Source of the DNA: Desulfobacterales bacterium HSG16
GTDB taxonomy: Bacteria; Desulfobacterota; Desulfobacteria; Desulfobacterales; HSG16
Length of the DNA stretch: 64,000 nt
Direction: 5' to 3'
Assembly (NCBI GenBank): GCA_030377965.1
Contig: JAUCGE010000008.1
Location: 1-64,000 of the forward strand
Shown here: positions 45,563-55,060 of the stretch, piece after piece
Numbering within the stretch: the first letter of the stretch is position 1
Layout of the letters: each line of letters starts with the position of its first letter
The notes under the pieces: generated by a model
Database searches by the model: none
The model's input: only the letters and a program-made list of their open reading frames with translations
Told to the model about the DNA's origin: nothing
Program-made: the position numbers and the translations under genes

Positions 45563-47157
45563 TTGAGCCACCTCAAATAATTAGTATATCGCTGATGAAG
45601 ATATTTCATCTTGAGAATATCATCATACATATGACTGTAAAATTTTCTGCCCTTTGACCATTCGCCAAGAATACGCTCTATTTTGACCTGCCTTTCCACG
45701 GCTTCCTGTTCTGTCACTCCTTCCAGCCCTTTCTCAAATTCGGTTGCAAGTTCTGCCACAGGGTCATCTCTGTCAAGATCCAACCGCTCGTATTCTCTGC
45801 ATGATTCATCAAACAAAAACCTTATCCAGCTGATATAATCGCTTCTGTATGCCTTATGCTCAGAATTTTCAAAAAAAGGGGAATCCGGATTCTGGACAAG
45901 TTTGTCATGCAGCACAAAAGGAAGTATCTGTCGAAGGTCTTCGTATGAAACTCTGGTATCTCCTCTGAACCATGCCATTGCCTTGACATAGACAAGACAT
46001 GTCATCATGGCCCGAACAGAAAGACCATTTTTCGTCTGGTTGCCAAAATCTTTTATTGCATCCTTACCTGTAGCATCACTGGTTATGGCCTGCCAGTCCA
46101 CAGCAGCCAGTTTCACGGTGTCTTTTGTCATATATTCGAGTTGACGCGCTCCTGATTCACAGAATTCGAACTGAGCTGCAAAAAACTCCATGCGTCTTCG
46201 CAGTTCCGAAGAAATACTGATACTTCGAATTTCCCTGTTCATTGCATCTATTTCTTTTTCCTGAAACACGATATCGACAGGCACTATCTCTTCCGGCCTG
46301 ATCTTATCTTCAATCCTGTCAACAAGCTCGTTTAAAAATCTGGTATTGAAATGAAGGGCTTTGACAACAACATCTATCCTGTCTCTAAGAGCTTCTATGA
46401 CCTGGTAAGTACCGCCGCCTCCGTCATCGTTTGCCGTAAGATACCATGCGGATTCGGGGCATTCGTAAACCTGGTCTAACAGTTCTGCGTAATTGTCACC
46501 CATGATGGTCAAAAGAGCGGACTGGGTTCTGGTGGGTATCCTGTTATATTCATCTATTATTTTGACCCGCATACCGAGCCACATCCTCCAGGCTATACTG
46601 ATATCCTGCATACTTTCAGCATTTACAAGAGTGGACGGCAGAGGATTGCCTAAAAGATCGGCTATGGTCATCTGAGGCTGACCGTGCTGAATAGCCCGCT
46701 TGATATCTTTTAAACCATATCCAGCCAGAATGCCCATCAATATGGCGACAGCGGTCTTGCCCCGACCCGGCCCTCCAACAAGAAGACAGCGCCTGCGTAC
46801 AGCAAGATTGAGCAGAGGCAAAAGCACATAACTGGAATAACTCTGTCCCGAAGGTAGTTCAATCGTGACCTTTTTATCCCCGAACACGAAACGCTGGTTC
46901 GGGCCGTCCTGGTATTCTATGTCATAAAATGGTGATATAATTGCATGATTGGTTATCCAGAAATAAGCCTGCCTTAATTTTTCATCCAGGCTCTGCTTGA
47001 TTCCCACATGTCCTTTCGAGATTGAAACCGGCTCGGTATAAAGAGCAGCAACATCAAAACCATGACCTCTTTCTTTGACCCTCGGATTAGTGGGAGATTT
47101 TGAAATACGCCTGTAATGTTCCATGCTTCTCATAAGATAAATATTTCCTTTTGACAT
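45547..47157 (-). CDS. MoxR-type AAA ATPase
   Basis: About 536 residues from ATG 47157 (a TTG at 47184 is also possible). AAA core: Walker A CLLVGGPGRGKTAVA, Walker B VKIIDEYNRIPTRTQSALLTIMGDN, sensor 1 WYLTANDDGGGGTYQVIEALRDRIDVV. The MoxR-like arrangement (IDE.NR...TQ.ALL) points to a chaperone ATPase that remodels a partner, often with a vWA protein; here the partner may be the overlapping gene. The long C-terminal region is unusual for MoxR proteins, which are mostly 300-350 residues. Confidence 0.9.
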   Translation of the reverse strand: MSKGNIYLMRSMEHYRRISKSPTNPRVKERGHGFDVAALYTEPVSISKGHVGIKQSLDEKLRQAYFWITNHAIISPFYDIEYQDGPNQRFVFGDKKVTIELPSGQSYSSYVLLPLLNLAVRRRCLLVGGPGRGKTAVAILMGILAGYGLKDIKRAIQHGQPQMTIADLLGNPLPSTLVNAESMQDISIAWRMWLGMRVKIIDEYNRIPTRTQSALLTIMGDNYAELLDQVYECPESAWYLTANDDGGGGTYQVIEALRDRIDVVVKALHFNTRFLNELVDRIEDKIRPEEIVPVDIVFQEKEIDAMNREIRSISISSELRRRMEFFAAQFEFCESGARQLEYMTKDTVKLAAVDWQAITSDATGKDAIKDFGNQTKNGLSVRAMMTCLVYVKAMAWFRGDTRVSYEDLRQILPFVLHDKLVQNPDSPFFENSEHKAYRSDYISWIRFLFDESCREYERLDLDRDDPVAELATEFEKGLEGVTEQEAVERQVKIERILGEWSKGRKFYSHMYDDILKMKYLHQRYTNYLRWLKWKDA

Positions 47158-47187
47158 TTGATGCTGAAATAAGGAACCCGGCAAAAA

Positions 47188-50184
47188 TCATTCCGGCAAC
47201 ACTACCGCACAGGATTTTTTCCCGTCAACCTTTATGGATAATGGCTGTTTTAAACGAACATGCCGAAGAAACCGGGTTTCATTTTCCACCGGCAGAGAAT
47301 CGAGCCATTCCCATTTTATAAAATCGGACGTGGTATCACAGTTTATAGTATTTCTATCGACAGAAACGGTAAGATAGCTTATGCCAAGAGATGTGATGTT
47401 ATTGAAAAAATGTGATCCCTGGGACGGGTCTGCCTTTAGCTGATCTATTGATGTTTCGATTATAGCACCCACGCCTGAAATATTGTTCCAGGTTACAGGG
47501 ATTCCAAGCCACCTGTCAGCAGAACCCCACCTGCCCGGACCGATAAGAAGATATTTACGATCTTCTTTTACAAGCACTTTATTGAGATTTCCAATTTCAG
47601 CAGCTTGTTCCACTGTACGGGCAGGGTCGAATGCCTCCGGCTTTATGAAGATGATATCTGCAATATCCTGCCGGTTTCCGTTTCCAAGAGCGCTGTTGGA
47701 ATAACAGACACATCTTTTGATATCATCTTTTACTATTTTTACTTCCATGTTCTGGTGGGTAAGTGCCATAGGCCGAATCTGGAGCAGAGCGAATTCGGGT
47801 TTACGATCCGGTGAGTCGAAAAAATTGACTGCAAACTCAATCTCTACAGGACATCCCATTCCCTTTCTACCGGTTTCGAGAAGTTCCGATATAATTTCAG
47901 GAAGTGGGAAAGAATTATATTTTAATATATTAGCAAAGGTCAATACTCTGCAGCCGTTAACGGCTGTAGTATCTCTTATCCTGTGGTCTGCGGGAATATA
48001 AGTGCTGCACAGGGTTTTTAAGGGAAAATGATCTTTGACAATTTCGTCATCGGTCTGAAGCCTGGTCAGGGTTTTATCATCTTTCAAGCCAAAATCAATG
48101 GGAAAATCACTGAGGTTTAAGGCATAAAAAGATCGCTGAGAATTTTTCAGTATGTCATCCACGCTGGAAAACTGGGGCAGAAACTGAGGATAACACGGAG
48201 AAAATCTCAAGGCTGCCTCTCCAGAAACGACTGTCCTGCCAAGTCCGACTGCAATATGGACTATCCCCTCTTCCGGTTTCATATAAGACATAGGATAAAA
48301 ATTATAGGATTGGGCCACCCCGGATATGGCAGGGTAAAAATAAACTCCCTGAGAAGTTCCTGCCAGCTGCTGGATAATCACCGCCATTTTTTCCTCTTCA
48401 GGCCGATGAGACGTACTTCTGGCAAAAACGGTCGAGGTTTCCATATAAGTAGAAGCATATACCAGCTTGACAGCATCAATCAGTTTTTTAAGACGTACTT
48501 TGAGGCTTTTATGATTGTTTGGAAGCATGTACGTACTGTAAATACCTGCTCGGGACTGATACTGGGCATCTTCAAGCAGACTGGACGAACGAACGGCAAT
48601 GGGATAATGTACCTGGGACAGATAAAATTTCAAATCCTGCATAAGCCATGAAGGATATTGGGTTTTTAAAAAAATTTCCGCTATTTTTTTATCCGACAGA
48701 TTCCTGTCGGGAAGATCTTTTAAATTGGACTTGGAGATAAAAAATTCAAATCCTTCCGTTGATATGACAAGAGTCTTTGGAATATAGACGGAAACACCCG
48801 GAAATTTTTTTTTCAAACTATCTTCCTGTTCTTTCAAAAGAGTAGATATAAAAGCAAGTCCCCTGGCCTTCCCGCCTATGGAGCCTTTCCGGATCTTGAG
48901 AAAATCTGTTTCAGGATCAAAATTTGTCTTCAAAAAATCGGTGATCACACCTTTCTGTCTATCTTTTCTCTGCTCATGAATACAGGAAATGAGATACTCT
49001 TTGAGTTCTTGTGGACCAGAAAAATCGCTTGCTTTTACCGGTCTAAGCAAGGACGCTAAATTGATCTCTGACCTTGCCATAAGCCAGCTGGAAAAATCGT
49101 TTCTCATGGCATGGTAATAGACTGATTCTTCAGGAATTGAAGGCAGCACTCTTTCCATTATCCTCATATTGGTAGCCCGTGCGACTTCTTTTCCGTCAGG
49201 CATTCTGAAGATAAAATCTCCAAACCCCAGATGTTTTACAAAAAAGGATCTGATATCCATGTGCAGGGAAGGCGAATTTTTGTTCAAAAAAACAGCAGGG
49301 ACATCTCTCGCTTTTTTACGATTCTCTTCTTCAGAGGAAAAAATCAAAATAGGAAGATCACATGTCTCTTTTTTTATGATATCGGTCAGCATGAATCCAG
49401 CATTTTTATTTTCCCTGCCGTTGACAGGATATCGGACATCGGTAAAAACGGACAGCAGATATGGCCTGTACTTATTATACAGTTCAATAGCTTCTTCATA
49501 GTTTTCAGCCACCAGGATTTTAGGCCGGATACGCATCCTGAGTATCCTATGCTCCTCGTTTAAGGATTCTTCCATGACAGCTTTGGTCTGCTTGACGATC
49601 ACTTTATATAACAAGGGTAAAAATGACGAATAATATGCAGGAGAATTTTCCACCATGATGATAACCCTGACTCTGGCTCTTTGAGTGTCATGTTCGACAT
49701 TCATGCCGTCTTCGACATTTTTAATGATCGCAAGCAGCAGGTCAGCATTTCCTGACCATACAAATTGACGGTCGATAGCTATTTTATCCGAATACCTGGG
49801 TTCTCCCAAAATATGTGCGGTGTTATGGACAAGAAGAAATATCGGAATATTGTGGTATCGATTTTTGACCTGAATCCCGAAATCATGAAGATCCATGTCA
49901 TCCATACGAGGCATGACAAAAACAAGATCAAAATGCTGCTGATTAAGGGCGCTGAAAGCTTCTTCTGTTGTTGAGACCATAGTTATTCTGGGAGGACAGG
50001 TAAGATTAAGGCCGCGATATTCATGAATGAGTCTTTCTGCGAGCCGACCTTCTTCTTCCATAATATATGCGTCATAACGACTGGAAACCAACAGGATATC
50101 ATTCACCCTTTTGGGCATGAGTTCGTGAAAGACCTTGAAGGACAGGTCGGAATCATCCGATTGCTGCAATTCTTCGATTACCAT
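47188..50184 (-). CDS. Receiver-like domains fused to a PEP-synthase-type ATP-binding domain
   Basis: 998 residues; ATG 50184 has GGGAGG directly upstream. Residues about 25-150 look like a receiver domain without the phospho-Asp (FDLVFVMPRMDDMDL). About 215-315 is a second receiver-like domain that keeps an Asp (LLSVFTDVRYPVNG). About 440-835 matches the N-terminal ATP-grasp-like domain of PEP synthase/PPDK (GGKARGLAFI, IAVRSSSLLEDAQYQSRAGIYSTYM, EIEFAVNF and FALLQIRPM). The swivelling His domain and the PEP barrel are absent, so it cannot be a true PEP synthase; it may phosphorylate a protein or nucleotide partner. It is followed four bases later by the MoxR gene and preceded by a histidine kinase. 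Confidence 0.88.
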   Translation of the reverse strand: MVIEELQQSDDSDLSFKVFHELMPKRVNDILLVSSRYDAYIMEEEGRLAERLIHEYRGLNLTCPPRITMVSTTEEAFSALNQQHFDLVFVMPRMDDMDLHDFGIQVKNRYHNIPIFLLVHNTAHILGEPRYSDKIAIDRQFVWSGNADLLLAIIKNVEDGMNVEHDTQRARVRVIIMVENSPAYYSSFLPLLYKVIVKQTKAVMEESLNEEHRILRMRIRPKILVAENYEEAIELYNKYRPYLLSVFTDVRYPVNGRENKNAGFMLTDIIKKETCDLPILIFSSEEENRKKARDVPAVFLNKNSPSLHMDIRSFFVKHLGFGDFIFRMPDGKEVARATNMRIMERVLPSIPEESVYYHAMRNDFSSWLMARSEINLASLLRPVKASDFSGPQELKEYLISCIHEQRKDRQKGVITDFLKTNFDPETDFLKIRKGSIGGKARGLAFISTLLKEQEDSLKKKFPGVSVYIPKTLVISTEGFEFFISKSNLKDLPDRNLSDKKIAEIFLKTQYPSWLMQDLKFYLSQVHYPIAVRSSSLLEDAQYQSRAGIYSTYMLPNNHKSLKVRLKKLIDAVKLVYASTYMETSTVFARSTSHRPEEEKMAVIIQQLAGTSQGVYFYPAISGVAQSYNFYPMSYMKPEEGIVHIAVGLGRTVVSGEAALRFSPCYPQFLPQFSSVDDILKNSQRSFYALNLSDFPIDFGLKDDKTLTRLQTDDEIVKDHFPLKTLCSTYIPADHRIRDTTAVNGCRVLTFANILKYNSFPLPEIISELLETGRKGMGCPVEIEFAVNFFDSPDRKPEFALLQIRPMALTHQNMEVKIVKDDIKRCVCYSNSALGNGNRQDIADIIFIKPEAFDPARTVEQAAEIGNLNKVLVKEDRKYLLIGPGRWGSADRWLGIPVTWNNISGVGAIIETSIDQLKADPSQGSHFFNNITSLGISYLTVSVDRNTINCDTTSDFIKWEWLDSLPVENETRFLRHVRLKQPLSIKVDGKKSCAVVLPE

Positions 50185-50220
50185 AAAACCTCCCGGTATG
50201 AAAAATCGCCCTGACGTTTT

Positions 50221-52215
50221 TCAGGGCATTTTGTTTTTATCAAGTATCGTTCTGATCAGATTTGCCAGTTCCTTTTTTACAATCGGCTTTAAGATAAAAC
50301 CCTCGATTCCTGCTTTTTCAATCGTTTCAGCATTGATCTGATCGCTGTACCCCGTACAGATGATGACCGGGATATCAGGCTTTAAGTATTTGACTCCGCG
50401 GGCCAGTTGAATGCCGGTCATATTTGACATGGCCATGTCGCTTATCAGCAGGTCGAAGTCATCCGGGTTTGAAGAAAAGGCTTCAAATGCGTCTCCAGGA
50501 TTGGTTACGGCAGTTACATCATAGCCAAGAGACAGCAGCATTCGCTTCCCTAACTTGACTATGGACGGCTCATCATCCACCAACAAAATTCGCTCAGTGC
50601 CGATTGAAAGGGGTCTGTTGTCTACGAATTGTTTAATTTCTTTGTGTAAAACAACAGGAAAATAGATATTGAATTCTGTTCCTTTGCCAGGCAGACTGTC
50701 TACAGAAACAACACCATCATGGCTCTTCACAATTCCATGTACTACAGACAATCCCATACCCGTGCCTTTGCCCACATCCTTGGTCGTAAAGTAGGGATCA
50801 AAAATCCGGTTGATAATATTCTGCTCAATTCCACAGCCTGAGTCTGCCACGGACAGCCTGACATATGGCCCCGAATGAATAAGGTGAAACAGTTCAGCTG
50901 AATTTGGATCTACTACGGTATGGTGAATCTCGATTTTGAGAATTCCGCCATCATCAGCCATTGCGTGGGCAGCATTAGTGCAGAGATTGATAATAATCTG
51001 ATGCATCTGGGTGGCATCAGCCATGATATATGAGGTTTTATCTGAAATATTTTTGATAATTTCTATATTCGAAGGAATCGACGCTCTCATCAGTTTCAAG
51101 GTTTCTTCTATGACAGGCCCGAGAGATATGGTTTTTTTCTTATTTTCCGACTTCCGGCTGAATCCGAGCAATTGGTGAACCACGTCTTTTCCCCTCAGCC
51201 CTGCGATTCTTATTTCCTCTAAATTCGCCCATATGCAATGTGATTGTGGGATGTCATCCATAGTCAGTTCGATATTGCCGAGAATGATTCCAAGAATATT
51301 ATTGAAATCATGGGCTATACCTCCAGCCATGGTTCCGATTGCTTCCATCTTATGGGCCTGCCGCAATTGGGATTCAAGGTGTTTTCGTTCTGTGATATCC
51401 TGGACATGAATGATAAAATACCCCGAAGTCTGCTCGCTCTCCCGTATTACAGCGATGCTGACCAAAGCCCATATGGTTTTGCCACTTTTATGAACATATC
51501 TTTTTTCGAATTTTGCTGAATCGATTTTTCCCGCAAGCAGCACCTGCCTGTTTAAATCGTGTTCTTTTATATCCTCTTCATGAGTAATATCGAAAAAGAA
51601 TTTTCCCATCAGATTTTCTTCAGTATAACCGAGCATTTCACACATGGCATGATTCACCATTAAAATCTGTCCGTTTTCTCCCTCAATGCACATTCCGACG
51701 GCAGCATGTTCAAATGTGACAATAAATCGTTTCGTGGTTTCATGTACAGCATCTTCCACGCGCTTTTTATCCGTGATATCGGAAAAAATGGTGGCAAACA
51801 TTCCTTTTTCAGGGGAAATGACTGAAATACCGAAATGCTTCCCCACAGGAGGAAACCATGCTTCAAATGAAGCAGCTTTTCCGGAGCTGACAACTCTGGA
51901 AAAGATATCTATATATTCAACGCTCCCATTTTTATAAAGTGTACTTGCCAATTCTCCCGTAACAGTTTCCTTTTTCATCCCGGTAATTTTTTCATAGGCA
52001 CTGTTGACCTCTATTATTCTGTAATCTATTGCATTACCTGATTCGTCATACACAATTTTTTGAAGAGCAACCCCCTCGTTCATGGATTCATACAAAGAAC
52101 GATATCTTTTTTCTTTTTTCTCGATTGAGTTACAATTCTTTTTAAGGTTCAGCATATATCGATGAAGCATGCATACCCATAATGCCAGACTAATTATAAT
52201 TATCAAACTTGTCAT
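50221..52215 (-). CDS. Hybrid sensor histidine kinase (TM-PAS-PAS-HK-REC)
   Basis: 664 residues. One N-terminal membrane helix (SLIIIISLALWVCML), then two PAS domains (about 40-280), the kinase core with GGIAHDFNNILGIILGN, QIIINLCTNAAHAM, VADSGCGI and GKGTGMGLSVV, and a receiver (ILLVDDEPSIVK, LLISDMAMSNMTG, LKPIV). There is no periplasmic domain, so the PAS domains probably sense redox or a cytoplasmic ligand. GGAG precedes ATG 52215. It lies 36 bases beyond the receiver/PEP-synthase-like gene and probably signals to it. Confidence 0.95.
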   Translation of the reverse strand: MTSLIIIISLALWVCMLHRYMLNLKKNCNSIEKKEKRYRSLYESMNEGVALQKIVYDESGNAIDYRIIEVNSAYEKITGMKKETVTGELASTLYKNGSVEYIDIFSRVVSSGKAASFEAWFPPVGKHFGISVISPEKGMFATIFSDITDKKRVEDAVHETTKRFIVTFEHAAVGMCIEGENGQILMVNHAMCEMLGYTEENLMGKFFFDITHEEDIKEHDLNRQVLLAGKIDSAKFEKRYVHKSGKTIWALVSIAVIRESEQTSGYFIIHVQDITERKHLESQLRQAHKMEAIGTMAGGIAHDFNNILGIILGNIELTMDDIPQSHCIWANLEEIRIAGLRGKDVVHQLLGFSRKSENKKKTISLGPVIEETLKLMRASIPSNIEIIKNISDKTSYIMADATQMHQIIINLCTNAAHAMADDGGILKIEIHHTVVDPNSAELFHLIHSGPYVRLSVADSGCGIEQNIINRIFDPYFTTKDVGKGTGMGLSVVHGIVKSHDGVVSVDSLPGKGTEFNIYFPVVLHKEIKQFVDNRPLSIGTERILLVDDEPSIVKLGKRMLLSLGYDVTAVTNPGDAFEAFSSNPDDFDLLISDMAMSNMTGIQLARGVKYLKPDIPVIICTGYSDQINAETIEKAGIEGFILKPIVKKELANLIRTILDKNKMP

Positions 52216-52240
52216 AACACATTCTCCGTTATAGAAAGAA

Positions 52241-53023
52241 TCAAACCTGAGCCTTTATAGATGCGTTACATATCTTCAGAGTTTTTCGGAGTGCGGTATC
52301 AAAACTATCAACATTCGGTTTTTTAGGATTGGCTGGAATTGCTTTTTCTATCCTGGCAAACTCGTCTGTAAAAAACCGATCAAGTTCGGGAATACGTGCA
52401 ACTGTATCTGACTCATTTCCCTTTTCTTTTATTTGCAGCATATGTCTCACCTTATCCTGGATTTTATCCTCGCGAAGGCAATGCTCCATCAACGTATCGA
52501 AAAGAACCGGGGGTTGTGTTCTGTGCCGCACTATCCATCGGCAGCATAAAATGGGTCTCAATATATAACAATAAGATTTTATGCGAACCAGCGGTTTATT
52601 TTCGATTCCTTTCATTGTATTTCGAGCCATAGCCAGATAATGCCAGCATGCAGCGCCTGGTAAAAAAGCCTCTTTACATAAAGACATCATGGGGCCTATG
52701 CCATTTTCGATCTTACGATACACAATAGGAGATTCCAGCCACTCGAAAAGAGCAGCATTAGACTTTCTCAACAGTCCAAATGCCTTTTTGATATCCCATC
52801 CGCAGATATCAATGTCGGAGTCAATAGGCATCTCAATAACATCCCGCTTCTGAAAAACTGAAACATACCAGTCTGTCGGATGGACATAAATGAATCTGAC
52901 ATCATAATCGCTGTCTTTTGACGGAAAGCCCCATGCTCTGCTGCCCGATTCACACGCATAAATTATGTTCACCCTGCGGGTTGTTTCAATTTCTGCCAAT
53001 TTTTTGAAAATAATATCTTTCAC
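52241..53023 (-). CDS. RlaP/YcgL-type nucleotidyltransferase (pol beta superfamily)
   Basis: 260 residues from GTG 53023, which overlaps the previous stop in a GTGA; an upstream in-frame start would lie inside the neighbour. The nucleotidyltransferase motif is YACESGSRAWGFPSKDSDYDVRFIYV (GSRAWG...SDYD), with a second Asp strand at DSDIDICGWDIKKAF. The rest is helical, as in the predicted RNA-repair pol-beta family (PF10127, COG3541). No RNA ligase is present in the window. Forms a pair with the next gene upstream. Confidence 0.88.
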   Translation of the reverse strand: MKDIIFKKLAEIETTRRVNIIYACESGSRAWGFPSKDSDYDVRFIYVHPTDWYVSVFQKRDVIEMPIDSDIDICGWDIKKAFGLLRKSNAALFEWLESPIVYRKIENGIGPMMSLCKEAFLPGAACWHYLAMARNTMKGIENKPLVRIKSYCYILRPILCCRWIVRHRTQPPVLFDTLMEHCLREDKIQDKVRHMLQIKEKGNESDTVARIPELDRFFTDEFARIEKAIPANPKKPNVDSFDTALRKTLKICNASIKAQV

Positions 53024-53925
53024 AATCCCCTGACTTTCTGCAAAATTTGATCGATATCCCTTAAAGCCCTCAATGCCTGATCCTGGTTTACCACACAATC
53101 ATCGATATTTCCGTAATGGTACTCAAGGCATTCGAGCAAAAGATCCTGAATTCTTTTTTCATCCGGCTTATAAGGAAGCGAAGATTTGGTGTAAAGGTTT
53201 TCAAGTTCCATTTCTTTTTCCGCAAAATATTCTTCCACCTGTCTTTGAGTCCATTCACCCCTTCTTATGGCTTTGAGCTGCTCCCGATTTCTTTCAAGAT
53301 CCAGATCATGCTCAGTCAATATCTGCTCAACTTCGTTCAAAAGGCGAACCACATGACAGGCAAACTTGATATCATATCCAAATTTTTCGATGATTTTTTT
53401 TCTTTTTCCCACAGGATTTTTGGTTCTCATTTTATGAATCTGAGAAAAAGCATAACCCTTAAATTTATGCCATGCCCCCTTGTGCAGAAAGAGATACCGA
53501 TTTTCCCTTACAAGTTCGCCAACTTTCGTGGAGTGTAAAATACACCGCCTTGGCACGAACAGGCTGTCTATCATATTGGGGTTATTATCCATGCAGAGCT
53601 TGAAAAACTTTACAATGGAAAAAATCGTGACATCATAAACTCTTCCTTTTCCTCCCATAGCTGATTCATCAAGAATATGATGTTTCTGAAACTGATCGAA
53701 TCTTGCCCCTGGTTTTGAAAATCCAAAAATTTCTCCCCTTAAATGGGGAAAGACATAATCTCTGGGAGGAATGCAGAATCCGTACACATCCATATCAGAA
53801 GTGTCATCGGAGGTACCATAAGCAACAGATCCCATTATAACCTCATAATGAATCGATGTCGGAAGAAAACCCGGATGAGGCCCTGCCAACCCTTTTTTCT
53901 TCAATTCCTGAAACAGACTTCCCAT
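53020..53925 (-). CDS. RlaP-type nucleotidyltransferase, second paralogue
   Basis: 301 residues from ATG 53925 with GGAG seven bases upstream; the reading frame extends further upstream only inside the neighbouring gene. The motif MGSVAYGTSDDTSDMDVYGFCIPP carries the GS...SDxD active site, with a later DVTIFSIVKF strand. A basic helical C terminus follows (KMRTKNPVGKRKKIIEKFGYD). It belongs to the same family as the downstream gene but is clearly diverged, so the two may form a heterodimer or act on different RNAs. Confidence 0.9.
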   Translation of the reverse strand: MGSLFQELKKKGLAGPHPGFLPTSIHYEVIMGSVAYGTSDDTSDMDVYGFCIPPRDYVFPHLRGEIFGFSKPGARFDQFQKHHILDESAMGGKGRVYDVTIFSIVKFFKLCMDNNPNMIDSLFVPRRCILHSTKVGELVRENRYLFLHKGAWHKFKGYAFSQIHKMRTKNPVGKRKKIIEKFGYDIKFACHVVRLLNEVEQILTEHDLDLERNREQLKAIRRGEWTQRQVEEYFAEKEMELENLYTKSSLPYKPDEKRIQDLLLECLEYHYGNIDDCVVNQDQALRALRDIDQILQKVRGL

Positions 53926-53926
53926 A

Positions 53927-54379
53927 TCATATCTCCAGAGGATTTTTAGCGCTTTTTTTTTCATGATCGGACATGATCCCGTAAAACACATAGATCGTAC
54001 TCCCGGTATCTGCAACCTGCAATTGACCGAATCCATTTTCGCACATATTATCCAGAGTATTTTTTGCTTCCTCAATGGTCAAGGAAGTTTCAGATGCGAT
54101 CTCAAAAGGCGTGACTCTGCCCCCTTTTTGAGTGATCAGCCGCAAAATACGGCGTTCCTTTTTTTCCTGTACGGCCTTTTTTTTCCCGGCACGGGCCTTT
54201 AAAACCATCCGGATACTGAATAACGCACCTCCAAGACATATGACCAGCAGGCTATAGACCACACCTGCTTCATCATCCGGTTCTGCTTTCCCCAAAGACA
54301 GATCATAGATGGCCTGAAAAAAGATCAGTGAACAAAAAATCGTAAAAAAAATTCCAGTAACGGTCTTTATGAAGTACAT
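53927..54379 (-). CDS. Membrane protein with C-terminal winged-helix-like domain
   Basis: 150 residues; AAGGAG precedes ATG 54379. Two membrane helices (about 5-25 and 42-62) and a basic stretch (KARAGKKKAVQEKKERRI) are followed by a winged-helix-like domain (RILRLITQKGGRVTPFEIASETSLTIEEAKNTLDNMCENGF). It could be a membrane-tethered regulator of the nucleotidyltransferase pair that follows one base later. Confidence 0.85.
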   Translation of the reverse strand: MYFIKTVTGIFFTIFCSLIFFQAIYDLSLGKAEPDDEAGVVYSLLVICLGGALFSIRMVLKARAGKKKAVQEKKERRILRLITQKGGRVTPFEIASETSLTIEEAKNTLDNMCENGFGQLQVADTGSTIYVFYGIMSDHEKKSAKNPLEI

Positions 54380-55060
54380 AAAACAAAACTCCTTGTTGTG
54401 CCATGTTTTCGTTTACTCCCATTCATCAACAATATTATATCCAGACCAAAAATTTTTATCAATACTCTTTTATAACAAGTTGCTTGAATATGACAACAAA
54501 TTCCCCGATTTCATTGATACCAGAGGCAAATCAGAATGTGTTGAAAATTTAACTTCATAAGCATATCAGTATCAATTTCTGGGCAGATAAGTATCTAAAA
54601 TATATTTTTAACATTTCGCACTCCATTTCACTGGCATCAAAAAAGGTTACAAGACTTTTGTAAAGATACTCAGGTGCTTGTGCAAAATTTTATAACCGCT
54701 CATTGTGGCATGATGATGGATGAAAACAAGAATAATTTCACCTGCCCTGCTTGCTTTTTGATCCGTCTTCTTCGTTGCTGGAAGCGGATTTCAGATTCAG
54801 TCAAAAACTTTATTGTGTAATAATCAAAATCATGTTACGGCAACAAGAATTTTCCGGGCATCAAGTTAAAGTCGAAGAATCTTCAATCAGTAAATGGCAC
54901 TTCACTGCCGGATTCGTTCAGACAATGATGCTGATCAAAGATTCAAATCGGAATGCAGGCAAATTGATGTAAATTAATAATACAGGTTTACCCTGGAGAT
55001 GGTAACTATCGTTCAGTACATGTGGGTGGATAACAATTAACTTTCTATACAGGTAAAGAT
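54380..55060. other. AT-rich intergenic region between divergent operons
   Basis: 680 bases between the minus-strand nucleotidyltransferase operon and the BrxC-like operon. No convincing gene; a 73-codon frame at 54751-54972 lacks a ribosome binding site and any family resemblance. It must hold both promoters, but I cannot place them with confidence. The length is unusual for this gene-dense window and could hide a small RNA or a decayed gene. Confidence 0.5.

Noticed and set aside
47188-50184. Phosphoenolpyruvate synthase (ppsA)
   Set aside because: Only the ATP-binding part is present; the phospho-histidine and PEP-binding domains are missing and receiver-like domains precede it.
54751-54972. 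73-codon frame in the gap before the BrxC-like gene
   Set aside because: No ribosome binding site, no family resemblance and mixed codon use; most likely chance.
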